Assembly: GCA_903813345.2 (NCBI GenBank)
Contig: CAIIXF020000007.1
Span: forward strand, 9,985,730-10,049,729
DNA from: Owenia fusiformis
Lineage: Eukaryota; Annelida; Polychaeta; Sabellida; Oweniidae
Direction: 5' to 3'
DNA: 64,000 nucleotides
Under the pieces are notes generated by a model that was not told the DNA's origin, did no database searches, and worked only from the letters and a program-made list of their open reading frames with translations. Shown here piece by piece: positions 20,936-33,608 of this stretch. Position numbers and translations under genes: made by a program. Every line of letters begins with the position of its first letter. Position 1 is the first letter of the stretch.

Positions 20936-23900
20936 TGTCAGAAAATGTTATTTTTTGAGGATGTGTGGTATTAAGGTCCTCCTGTAGGCATCGTGCCATG
21001 TGGTTGGGTATGCAATATGCAAGCCCCATCATTTTTGAATTTCTGGTGAGATTATCGCTCATGGTCTCAACTGATTTGCTATTTATCTAACATTATTAAC
21101 GAGACATCAAATGGAACAATACCATATTAGTAAGTGCTATTGTAAAACACTGGACATAATGTTAGAATAAGATATCTTACATCAAACAGGGTATTTTATG
21201 GGACACTTGTGATATGATTATAGATCTCCACAAACCCTTATATATGAGTTATTCGTCATATTTAACCTTTAATACCGAGTAGAATTGCTGAAACACTGTG
21301 TCAGCATCACTCATTGTTGCTCCTTTTGGTACTTATCACATCTTTCTGGATGTTTGCATTGATGTTTCTATTACCTAAAAAAAACATTGGAACTAATTTA
21401 AAAAATTGAAACATTTTGCCCTTGTTTTGTCATGATGAAACGAAAAACCATTTCTGATTCAATGAATTATGAATGGAAGCAAAGTTGATGTCTTGGAAAT
21501 TCTGGGGTACTAGTTACTACAGCTTTTTATTGATATGATTCCAGACTACTAATACTATAATAGAACAGTTTGGAGCATGTCCTTAGGAGCAAAACAATTG
21601 AAATGCGATGATTTATCATCAAACCAGATAAAGTCTTTATTGGATTGTATGTGGTATACTGTAATTAGTATCCTCCTGGGGCCGTTTAACATTTACTCTA
21701 ATAATATACAGTAAAAACCTTTCTAAACTGTCTCAATACTGATCGGCTACCAACTACAAATAGTCAGATTGAAAATTGTTCATACATGGGAGTTTACTGG
21801 ACATCAAAATATAGACTTAATATTGCAAGACATTAACTCTACAGAGGTGCTCATCTAAAACTTGTGCTCTCTTCTTGCTATAGTAGACTGTAGAATGTTA
21901 CAATAGGTGCTCACATAAGCAGGTTTTCATGTAATTACAGTGAGAGTATAATCATAATCGGCTATTTTAATAATTAAATGCAATATATCTTAATATTATA
22001 TTAAGACAATATCACAAAGATAAGCATTGATAGCAATATGCAATTTAGTTTTGTGACAAATATGTTTCAAAATAATAAATTTTGTCTTGACTCTTGTCTT
22101 GGATTGAAGTCAGATTCTCTCATCAGAGCCTCGTATATATCAAAAGAAGCAAATGTGCAAATTGAAAGTATTGGAAAGAGCTGAACTAATGATTCCTAAT
22201 TACTGAACAACCATCATTTCAGAAAAACAGAAATATGATTTTGATTACGAGTTTCATTTTTATGACTCAATCTTCTCATTGTCAAGGCAACCCCTTTAAC
22301 ATCATTCTCTTACAGATCTTGATTCACCACTTTCTCTAATTAATACAAAGAACTTGATTCAGATGCTGGTATCTGATAGATTGCGTATAATTTGACATCT
22401 AATATGCCTTAAGCTATTATCACTGTTCATATTAATCAATCCATATTAGTTTATTTCAAAACTTGAGTTTCCAGTTATCACTGTTTTGCATTGATTGATG
22501 GTGGTTTACATATTTCTTCTGGTTTCTATTTGTCATTTTCCACACATTGGAGTCAACAGTGGATATAAAGGTTTGTACTTAGTCTTACAGCTTGCTGCTT
22601 GCTGCTTGCTTTATGATGTGTTGTGATAAATGCCTTACATGAGAATGGGACAAAATGCAAATATCTGTAATTATCTAAAAGGTATAGCATCAATGAACTG
22701 CTGTATATACATAATATACAGTAAAACTTATATATCTGAACACCTTTGTAATCTGAACACCTCTCAGCATGAACACTTTATCTCAGTTTCAATTTTGTAA
22801 TCTCCCATTGAGCCCTTGTTACAGAAACTATTACTTTTTGGTTGTCTGACTATATTTTGAAAATGTTAGAATGCACGTTTACTGAATTTAGCAGATGATT
22901 GTAGTTTGATGATACATAGAGCTGAAGATTATCAGACAGTACTTGCGTCATTAAACATTTTCAAAGCTAAGCTAGCCGATTAGAAGTTCAAGAATATAAC
23001 GATGGGCATACAAGGGACTTAAGAAAAAGGTGAATTTGTTTATAAAATACCAAGAATATACAAATGAAAGTTGTTTTACTACATATGATTAAGAAACGGA
23101 AATGATGATGGCAATTTCTTTGATTTTTTGATCTCACCCCAAAATAAGTATTGTTTCTCAAATAAAGTTGACCTTGGTTTGTATATCTAGGTCCCTTATC
23201 ATTTATCAGTGCCATGGGTTTGAATTAAGAAGCTGCGACCAATGGTCAGTTAAATACCTAAGATGGATTGTATTTCTTAAATGTACATGACTAAGGAGAT
23301 GAGAAGTGACTGTCATGTACATTTTTATGATTGAAGTAGCGTCTTCTTGAAAGTAAAGTACTCTATTATAAATCACTCACTTTGGCTCAAGTACATGTAA
23401 AATACTAGGTGTAACAATATTGAATTTTAAATGTTTAGGGACCATTTCCCCCTAATATTGAATGGTGGTCATCTATATACCATGATTTGTTTGATTGTTG
23501 CAAATATTCTAAAATGAAAGTACTGTAGTAGTAAAACTTGAAACCGACCACTATTGCGACCAATCAAAATTGCAAGATTTGGGGTTTACATTTCATTGTT
23601 TTTAACATGATAGTTATTGGGGAAAAAAGTGTTTTGGAATGAGTAATCTCGGATAGTCACGTGACTGAAACTGACCGACCAGTGCATGCATTACATGCAC
23701 ATAAATAAACAGTTTCTATGTACTTTGTTATTCACCATGATGGGTTTATTGTTTTATCTTATCTGTGAATGTAAGTGTTGACCATGGCAACATAATTTTT
23801 ATCTAATTTATTATGAATTACTGATTTGAATTTAACAGGTACATTATATATTTTGTGTCTCATTCATCAATGAAAGTAGAATCATTGCTATCAGATAACC

Positions 23901-24667
23901 AAAGTACAAAATGAAGTAAACAAAAACCTCAAATGTTCAAGTGGAGGTTTGGACAAGAATGTTAGTATCATCCTTGGCATAATAAAAACTATTTCCTCAA
24001 TTAAGCTAAATATTTTTAGGTTTTTGTCTCTACCTATCTTGTCTAGTCCCCTTCTTTGTTTTCCCACTTTTGTCCAGGTGGAAATTTTCGTAGGAGTACA
24101 TACATTCTTGGTGTAACACCTCTGTTATACCATGCCAGAATCTACATTTAGTTAAATAATCATATTTATCAAATTATCAAATCTGTAATTTGGAAACACT
24201 CCCCCTTCTTACCTTTCAAAAAAGTATTTTAGGGAAATAAATAGGGAAATGCAATAGGACATGTGTGGAAGAGATTAATGATATTTCAAATGAGATAGAT
24301 ATAAACAATTTTAAGGAGGGACCAAAAAACTACAAAGATAAAACTGTTTACAATCCCGACTGATCAGTGTAATAGAATGTTGGGATAGTTGACATACAGG
24401 TTCAGTTGACATTGGCCGATAGCTATATTCCTTTCTGTCTTACAAAATACTTCCGCCACTATCATATTACTGCTATTCATTACAATATTCTATAATACCC
24501 AGGGGTAACTAATATGCTAACATCTTCCCCTATATAATAGTGTAAACTTGATATTCATTTAACAACTTATTTTGTATGTATAGGATCAGAAAATATGTTT
24601 TAAATGTGTGAACGTTTTTAAGATACTCTTAATTAGCTCTCTAACAAATGCAATGTCACAACATGTA
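20936..24667. other. 3.7 kb interval, mostly unique AT-rich sequence
   Basis: Contents: a lone pogo-like left end CAGTAAAACTTATATATCTG at about 22721 with GAACACC motifs to 22780 and no matching right end found, and a small GCTTGCT repeat (22590-22611). No exon is supported. Confidence 0.4.
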
Positions 24668-24839
24668 CAGTTTAACCTGTATATCTGAACACCTCTCAAA
24701 TTCAAACACCTACTCAATGTGAACACTTTTTTTCTTGGTTCCAAATTTGCTGTCTCCCACTAAGTCACATAAAATGTGAACACCTGCTGATATGAACACT
24801 TTTGGATGAATCCAGTGATGTTCAGATAAGGTTCTACTG
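24668..24839. mobile_element. Complete 172 bp pogo-like MITE
   Basis: TA, then CAGTTTAACCTGTATATCTG; right end TTCAGATAAGGTTCTACTG, then TA. The interior has GAACACCT and TGAACAC repeats, as in the copies at 1735, 31780 and 40134. Confidence 0.7.
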
Positions 24840-25611
24840 TAGTTTACATATGGCTTTATGGTATGAAGTGACGCTGATCATAATGGATCTATTTGACATG
24901 TGTTTATTTTGTGTTAGATTGAGGCCAATTTCGGGTTGATAATGGCAATGGATTGAATGAATAATGGAAAAATAATATATTTATATCAAAAGTCAGTTTG
25001 ACTTTGTGTTCTGCAAACATAATTAATGAAATAATTATGTTTTATCTTTATAGGGTACCAAGATCATACAGTACTATATAACAACTAAAAACAGTAGCAT
25101 TTATTATGAACCCTGGATATTCTTTCTATAGATTTAACATATAGAAAAAATGCCATTGATGAAAAGGGTTTAATATGGAATGGGATAACTTAGCTTTAAG
25201 CCTATGGCCTCTATATCCTACTTATTTCTTGTATTAAGTGATATATGTCAGTGAGAGGGGAGGTTTATATGGGATTGGTGCAAGACTAACCCTTTACTTG
25301 AAAGTTTACTAGTTTACTACAAGCCTATTAGCATTAGGTAGTCTAACATTTAAGGAGCACCCAACTGCTGATTTCATCAGGAAATGGTATTTCAATGTGG
25401 CATTACAGGGCCTTGTCGAGAAAAGCTCCACAGAAAGAGATTTGATGTCATCTAGATCATCTAGACAAATATGCATAAAAGTTTAGCATGTCTGCATGTA
25501 AAATAGTAAAACATTGTTATCAATCGTTTGTTCTCAACACCTTAATTAAAAGTCTAATAAAACACTACCAAGTGCAACACCTGCCTCTGCTATAAAATCA
25601 TAACACAGTTG
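24840..25611. other. Interval without recognised features
   Basis: AT-rich unique sequence; no repeat, exon or regulatory signal that I can support. Confidence 0.4.
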
Positions 25612-28600
25612 ATAGTATGTGCCAAATCGCTTCCAAAGTGGCTTAGTTAGTCTAAACCGATGTTGAGGTAGATTACTAAGAAGCGGCCCAAAGGCATTAT
25701 AGTTTGGTTCATTGACTATTCGTTTTCACTTGTCTGCAGTCAAAAAGGTGACACGAAAGGGCTAAACGGCTTGCCCCAAGGTGCAACCGTCAAAAAGATG
25801 AGTTTGAAAAAAAACATTTTTTTCAAATAATAGCAGCGAGGATATAAAATAGGAGGCAAATTTGATATTGATATGTATGATAGTCCATTTAGGTGTGGTC
25901 TTTTTTATTAAAAACAATAACGGTGAAGAATTATATATTTCTGACCTTAAAACGCCATTTTAATGCAAAAGTCACCTTTGTTAATAATAATATTCCTATT
26001 TTACCTATTCAATGTTTTATAAGTATTACAATTACCATTATATTAGTTTTTGGCAAAGTAAATAATTATAGGGCTCACACAAGGATCAACTTTATTTACA
26101 ACTTTTCATATCTAGTGGTGTTTTGTAAAAATACTACGTTTAACACAATTCTATGTGTTAAATATTAAACAAAATAATGATAATGTATTTATATTGTTGT
26201 TTCAACTGAAAAATCACAATTCATTGCTCTTGCTCTTAGAGCGGCAGGGCATATACCAGTATGAAAAACCGTCAATACAGTTGATCCTTGTGTGACCCCT
26301 ACAATAATTTACTTTGCCTAAAACTAATATAACGATTATTCGGATATATAAAAATCATTTCATAGGTAAAATAGAAATAAAATGATTGACTTTTGAATAA
26401 AAAGGCATTGTAGTTGTTGCAGTAAAATTACCACACCAAAGTGGACTATCTTTACATATTAATATCAAATGGGCCTTCTATTTGCATGTTTTACTGTACT
26501 TATTTGTAACAAAAGTTTATTGTGATAAAGCAAGCAGTGAATTTGATATTTTTAGCTAGCAGACAGTGATCTAGACGAGGCAACGTCTTGTTGTAATAGG
26601 TGTAACAGTGATGAGGCAGGAATTACTTTATAAATGCAATGACAAATGACAATTCCAGTGTTGATGGTTTATCTAACAATTAGCCATTTTGTCCAACATT
26701 CTGCTTGGACGTCAAATTAAAAGATGCCGATTTCCATCACATCAAGTTTGATTTGTTCACGGATGTATGTCAGAGTGATACCTGTAGCAGCTCCTGCACT
26801 CATACCTACATTTTGAAACATATGCAGCAATTTTATTTCCAAAAGGTCAGTTTTCAACTTTGTATGTTTCATTTTTGTTCATAAAATGTGAATTCTAGAA
26901 ATGTCAAGGTCATTTCTAGGAAAAATATCAATATTTAGTTAGTTGGCTTTTTAAAACACTTGCCCGATGATTTGACCCTTCATAACCAATGATAAGGTGA
27001 CCTGAGGTCAAGATCTGAATGGGTCAAGGTAATTTTAAGGTCAAAGGTCAATATCTAGCAATTTGACGTTTTGAGGCAATTGAGAACAATTGTGACATTT
27101 GGCGACCAATGATGAGGAGACCTGATTTCAAGGTAATTTCTCGGTAGTTGGCTACTGTGGGTCTACAGTAGCATTTGATCACCAATGATAAAGTGACCTA
27201 CGGTCAATGTCATTGTTTAGGGTCAAGGTCATCTCAAGGTCATAGATCTAAATCTATCTAAATATTTGGTGTTTTGGGGATGCTGCTTCACGTGAGGACC
27301 CATGAATATGTGTCCTGAGGTCAAGGTCATTCCTACAAGGTCAATATCTCAGTATTTGGAGTTTTGAGCCCCTGGGGGCTGCTGTGGCCCTTTGCAACTC
27401 ATGTTAAGGTGACATGGAGTTAAAGTCAATACCTATGGTTCAAAAACATTATAAGGTATATCTAGGTATTTGGCCTTTAAAGGCACTCAGGGGACGAAGT
27501 AGCCCTTGGTGACCCATTATTAGGCGACTTGAGGTAAAAGTTATTACTGATGGGTTAATGTCAATTCAAGGTCAAAAGCCAATATCTATGTATTTGGATT
27601 TATTTTTACGGCCATGTTGGGCTGCTGTGACCCACTCGAACAATAGATTGCTAGTATTATTAAAGATAAACAAGAATATAGCGGGAGGATGGGAAAATTG
27701 TCTAACCAAACCTGGGACCTCCTAGTCTAGATTCTAATGCTCTACCACCTGAACTAAACAACCAAGCTTAAAAAGAAATCATGGACCGATATTGTTTTGT
27801 TTAGATTAATATGTCAAATCAATTTTCCATTGCAATTCACGTAGTGCAATACACTTTATCAATTGACATTTTAAAAATAACAGTCGATCATTTCTGTTTT
27901 ATGATGGTTTGAATAAAATTTGCTGATTTGAAATACAATTTTAACACAGGAGATCGAAAGGTTTTCCAAATATGAGGTCATATTGATGACTGCACTCAGT
28001 AATCTTCAGTCAAGTTGACGAAGTTTTTCATGAAAGAGTTACCTTCTATTGTGGTTCTGAATTGAATCGGTATAAGCAGATGTGTTTCCAAAAATGCAAA
28101 TTTAAAGCAAATTTCGCAGAATTTAGTTATCGATATGTAGAGATAGTCCATTAGGGTATGGTTAAAAACAATAATGGTCAAAATTTGGTACATCTGACTG
28201 TAAAATGCTTTTTTATTCAAAAGTCAATGATATTATTCTTATTTTACCTATCAAATGATTTTCATATATCCGAATAACCATTATATTAGTTTTTGGCAAA
28301 GTGAATTATTGTAGGGGTCACACAAGGATCAACTGTATTGACGATTTTTCATACTGATATATGCCCTGCCGCTCTAACAGCAAGAGCAATGAATTGTGAT
28401 TTTTCAGTTGAAACAACAAAACAAACACATTATCATTATTTTGTTTAATATTTAACACATAGAATTGTGTTAAACGTAGTATTTTTTCAAAACATCACTA
28501 GATATGAAAAAGTTGTAAATAAAGTTGATCCTTGTCTGAGCCCTATAATTATTTACTTTGCCAAAAACTAATATAATGGTAATTGTAATACTTAAAAAAC

Positions 28601-28992
28601 ATTGAATAGGTAAAATATGAATATTATTGTTAACAATGGTGACTTTTGCATTAAAATGGCGTTTTAAGGTCAGAAATATATAATTCTTCACCATTATTGT
28701 TTTTAATAAAAATGACCACACACAAATAGAGTATCAAACATATCAATATTAAAGTTTCCTCCTATTTCGTATACTCGCTGCTATTATTTGAAAAAAGTGA
28801 TTTTTTCAAACTCATCTTTTTGATGGTCGATCCTTGGGGCAAGCCGTTTAGCCCTTTCGTGTCACCTTTTTTACTGCAGACAAGTAAAAATGAATAGTCA
28901 ATGAACCAATCTATAATGACTATGGGTCACTTGATAGTAACCTACCTCAACATCAGTTTATGGGATTTTCTGGAGTTTTGGCGCACACTATG
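25612..28992. mobile_element. 3.4 kb compound palindromic element with nested inverted arms
   Basis: The outer arms (25612-26480 and about 28110-28992) are inverted copies starting near TAGTATGTGCCAAA. They include GATGTTGAGGTAG, CATTATAG and GGGCTAAACGGCTTGCCCC. Each arm is itself an inverted repeat: 25860-26170 pairs with 26230-26478 around a GAATTGTGATTTTTCAG hinge, and likewise on the right. The 1.6 kb centre (26480-28110) holds diverged repeats rich in CAAGGTCA. No transposase is recognised. Confidence 0.7.
26830..27620 (+). repeat. Diverged tandem repeats with CAAGGTCA motifs
   Basis: Loose units of roughly 110-130 bp share TATTTGG-GTTTTGAGG, GCTGCTGTG, ACCAATGATAAGGTGACCTG and GGTCAAGGTCA. 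The units are too diverged for an exact count. They lie in the centre of the compound element. Confidence 0.5.
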
Positions 28993-31779
28993 AGTAAAAT
29001 GTCAATGACATAGAGGAAGTCCTACACATTTGCAGTTCTTATGTTGAATACATTGAAGTCTACCCTTTTCAAGACTGATTGATTGTGTATCTCACTCTTA
29101 TATTACTGATAAATATCTGATTATTATCTGAAATTGCTGCACCAATCATTGTCTATCATTTTTCAAAGATGGCTCTCAATACATGTAAATTAATTTAGTG
29201 TGGCATGTAATCCCCTCTGATGAGGCCTATTGCGGGAGTAAATGCCTACCATCTTCTAAATGATAATTGATTGGTCAAAGGCCAAACTGTTTGGTTTTAG
29301 TCAGAGGGAAATATTCCAACTGTATACACAGGGTAAGCCTGTCTCACATGTGTTTCAAGGCTCATCCTTCTTTGAAATTGAAGTTCAGCAAAAGGTGATT
29401 GAACCTTTATTTGAAAAATGGTGGAAAAACATATTTGTATCATTATACAGGTGCAAACTTTCAATAACTAGCTCTGTTCTTCTGATGTTTTTTATTTGTT
29501 TGTTTTTGTTTGCCTGTATGATTGCATAATCTAGAAAGCTCATCATCACAACTTTACATCTTCTAATCCTCTTCCCTTCTCCCTCTCAAAATTCAGTTGA
29601 GCCTGGTTTGTCTTTCTTTCTTCCCGATAACTGGATATTTTCATAAATATTCTTGTTCATATTAGTCATATTTTGTGTTCATACTTTTCATCAGGTTTGA
29701 GACATGAAAGACATAACAAGAAAAAATGGTCTAAGTTTGGAAATTGGGTTGTTGGACACAGATTGCCTCTGTATCATGTATCAACCATTAGACATGCATA
29801 AGTACCTCCGTGGCTCACTTCATTAGCAAATTCACATTGCATTAAATGAGGCTGTCAGCTGATAATAGTTCCTAAACCACATCCATCAAATATATTCAAT
29901 GCTTCCAAATCTTGCACTCGAGGGTTGCCATACAAACAGATTTATTCAGATTGTGTTATCACTGATTTGCCATTTTCATTATTTGTTTTCAGATAAATAA
30001 TTGAATTCACACTTTGCTATAGATACCTACACATTGGTATCATATTTAGGGCATTTAGATTTAGGTTTGTGGCGGAAAATTGTTCATAGTGATATGTAGA
30101 ACGAATGCTTTGGCATCCAATTTCTACGTATCTCACCTATGGTTCATGTAGCATGTACTTCTACACAGATAAACTCTGGGCTAACATTTAGAACTTGTAT
30201 ACTGGTTTGCTAGTTCATACATCTTGCATTGTACATGGAGTATATATACACAATGGAAGGCTAAACGCTCCCAGTGAGCGTGACCCCTGGGGGTGGGGCT
30301 TATGGCCCCCAGGGTTGGGGTAGCGAGGGGTATAACTTGGGGGACAAACTAAGGTAAGTTATAGGAAAGACTAACTTTGATTTTTTGTGGAGATTTCCTT
30401 TAACCCAAGGGCTTTCAAGAGAAAGATTTTTTTACGATTTAATGCAGCAGTTCATCTCTATTACCCAATAGACTAGATGCGAGTAGACATAATCTTGATT
30501 TACGTCATTAAATTTTCAAAAATCAGAAATAGTGATGTCATATTTGAAACCTATATGTAAAAGTACATCTAGAAATATGGTTTTGAAAATTGTTTATCAA
30601 CTTTGAAAATTAATTTTTTTTTTGTAAGATTGATTTCTCGTTCGGGTTGATTCCCCACAGAACCAATGTTACAAACTCTCAAAAAGTGATTTATCTTTTC
30701 TTGAACTGGACAGATAACATTTTCTTTTACTGGACATATTTAAATTTGCATAACTATTAGATACATAAGGGTTATTTGAAAATTGAATCACTAAAACAAA
30801 TGTAATTTAATTTAAAGGGAACTTTTTGCTATAACCGCCATGTTATCTGATCACAACGAGCCACCTGGTGGTTAAACTGATAACTACCTACTCGCATCTG
30901 CTTTATTAAATATGTTCATTTGAACTGTGTCTTCGATTACGTCATTTTAATTATTCCTAAAAAAGATTTTCTTGGAGTCAAATGAACTTACACATTGGTT
31001 CTGTGTGATGATATCCATAGATGGGTTATTCATCCATCTGTACATACTACTAGCCATACTACTTCTGCTGACATGTGTGTTCCATGGATTATGTCTTACA
31101 ACATAAGAAGATAAGATAAAGAGAAATCACTGGTTTAATTACTATCATATTTTTCAGGTTAGCACAAAGCACTGCTCAAGTAGGTTAATTAATTAGATCA
31201 AATAAAGTTGTAATGTTATGGTGGAGAGAGAGGCATAGATTGTCAGTGAAATGGATTTACTTTTGTCATTGGTTCATTTTGTTAGAACTACAGCGATATC
31301 ACCTCATATGGCCACATATCATTGATTTAGAGGTCACAAATGTAAGATGATAGATGGTACAATAGATATACTACAAAATTGAATATTTTTTAATCAACTA
31401 TAATCCAAGTTTAACTCGTAAATTCAAATGTACAGTGAGTAGAAGTATATAGGGTTAGGACAAATCGCCTTCTTTCTTCTCATTGGAGATTGGATATTGC
31501 AAAATCAGAAATTTAGAAGCCTTCATAACAACTTTGTAAATGTAACTCATATAGATTTAAACTAGAATTTGGAAAGGTCACCTAGATTCCAATGATATGA
31601 TATATAATCTACCATGGTAACTATCTAGGTAACGACCAATTGCCCTTTCATATTTCTCTAGTATACATTCCTGGGTATGATCACTTTCAATGTTTTAACT
31701 TCTTCATAAGAGAGCTTCATCTGCCTTACTTCTGGCATCATTAACATTCTCAGCATCATATATGTCTTGAATGCTTATA
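28993..31779. other. 2.8 kb interval, mostly unique
   Basis: A GC-rich hairpin CCCTGGGGG...CCCCCAGGG lies at 30286-30316. Inverted short pairs AGATGCGAGTAG / CTACTCGCATCT (30474-30899) and CACAGAACCAATGT / ACATTGGTTCTGTG (30656-31004) may be the eroded ends of a MITE. A 90-codon open frame at 29260 has no recognisable domain and no splice support. Confidence 0.4.
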
Positions 31780-33608
31780 CAGTAAACCTGTGTATAGTGA
31801 ACACCTAGTTTCATAAAAGAAGACTACCTCTACTGCCCAAAAGAGTGTTGGAAACATTACATGGCATGCTTTACACCATATCTGGGTGTATTTTACACCA
31901 TACTTCAGTCTGTTTAGTGTACTTGGAGATTTATATCTTGTTTAAGTTGGATATTAAAATATGCAATGTAAATATGCTTTTCTAAGTTTTCACTAACCTA
32001 GGATTTATGAGTAAACTAGAACTCTTTAGATTATTCAAATCTTTATAGGAGAAGATTCATTTTATGTAAAAAATTTTGACACGTGGATATCAGACATGTT
32101 GAAAGAACGGGTCTGATTCACAGAAAACCAGATTTGGTTTATATGATTGAGAGCTATGGTACAGTCGTCATCTATTTTCCAATGTGAACCAATGTTGTTT
32201 TCTCCTACAAAATGATATTTATCAGATGAGAATATATAGTGATTGAAGGTTTGATTCTTGTCCCTGCCAGCATTATGATAGAAGGAGAAATACGGGGAGG
32301 GCAAAGATAAGGAGGGGTGATGAGGTATCCCTGGAGGGATTGATGCTTTGTTCTTGTCACTTAGCTTGCTTGAGTTTTCTTTGGTTATATTATACTGTAT
32401 TTTGGAAACAGTAAACTAAAAATATTTTACTATGACATTTTTATCATCACTTGATACCTTTAAGATTTGATTATTTGAGCATAGGTTTGTAGGTTTTATG
32501 GTGCTTATATAATGTGTATTAATAGTACAGAGACTTTTGATTAAGCTAGTCATCAGTCATGGGAAAATGTCTTGACATTGAGACTTTTACATGGAGAAAT
32601 ACTATTTATTACTTTATTTATTACTTTTCTGGTAAGTAGGTATGTAGTGCATGTAGGTTGTAGGTAAATCACGTTTGTATTGAAATGAATCTATTTCCTG
32701 TTGCCGGGAGGTTCTGAAAGTGTTGTCTTTTCATTAAGCAGAATATTTATGTCAGCGTGATTTAGATACATAATTTCAACAATTTTGAGCTAGAATGCAA
32801 GATTTGTGGGTCTATGGTTTGGAAATTTGGCTAAGTAAGGATGAGGAAATGCATATAATTTGAAGTCAATCTCTGACCTAGTATGTGTAGAATGTCTGAG
32901 TTGATAATGAGTAGGCGGGGATAGCAATTCTTCATAATTCACTCATATATTATACTGCAAATATACTGGGTTAAGACACTTGAACTTTAACTTCAATACT
33001 TTAAGATTTGAAGTCTGTTATTAGGTCTAATATACTGTTGTATATTGAATATACTAAGTTATATGAGATAAATGTACCAAAATAAATGTAGGTTATTGCA
33101 CAGATTTGTAATGTTATGTAACTCTAGCACTCTCATAGACTGTTCATGGTCTTAGGTTACCAGGTGAGTCCTACATTATTTAATTAATTAATCAAAGCTA
33201 ACATTTTAAAAAATGGTACTTTTTACCATTGTTTTTATCTTGAAGCCCATATTTTTTTCTGTCTACTGACAGGGCCTCCTAGATTTCCATAAACGCAATC
33301 ATGATTCCGACCTGGCGACATTGGGAACTATGTTCCTTCCACTGTATGAACGACACAGCTTGTGGTTCATGCTGCTGAATCTCTGTTCATGAGTGGAGAA
33401 TTATGTTCGGGAAAGATATTCTGATAGTCATCATATCTCCTTTTTGAATCCAGATGAAATTGTCATGGTAACACACGATGTCTCAATTCTGATGAACTAT
33501 CTGAGCAACTATCCACTGTGACTGGCTAAAGATGTTTCGATTAGCAAAAGGTTTTTACATTGAGAGATGTTCAGATTAGAGAGGTGTTCAGATATACAGG
33601 TTTTACTG
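31780..33608. mobile_element. Possible 1.8 kb pogo-like element
   Basis: TA precedes CAGTAAACCTGTGTATAGTG and TA follows CAGATATACAGGTTTTACTG, the inverse end, with GAACACC / GGTGTTC next to each. The interior has no recognisable transposase. The two ends could also belong to separate truncated copies. Confidence 0.4.
33273..33392 (+). CDS. Isolated exon-like frame, unrecognised
   Basis: Behind a strong acceptor (TTTTTTTCTGTCTACTGACAG) a frame of 39 codons and a stop reads GLLDFHKRNHDSDLATLG, MFLPLYERHSLWFMLLNLCS. It is GC-richer than its surroundings and looks like coding sequence. No partner exon was found, and it lies inside the interval bounded by pogo-like ends (31780-33608), so it may be a captured or transposon-derived fragment. 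Confidence 0.2.
   Translation, partial: GLLDFHKRNHDSDLATLGTMFLPLYERHSLWFMLLNLCS

Noticed and set aside
25893-28721. Two copies of a frame reading MWSFLLKTI..VKNYIFLTLK
   Set aside because: They lie in the inverted arms of the compound palindromic element. The text is AT-rich with no domain and differs by stop position.
29260-29529. 89-codon frame beginning MIIDWSKAKLFGF
   Set aside because: No recognisable domain, no splice or promoter context, and a hydrophobic tail typical of AT-rich chance frames.
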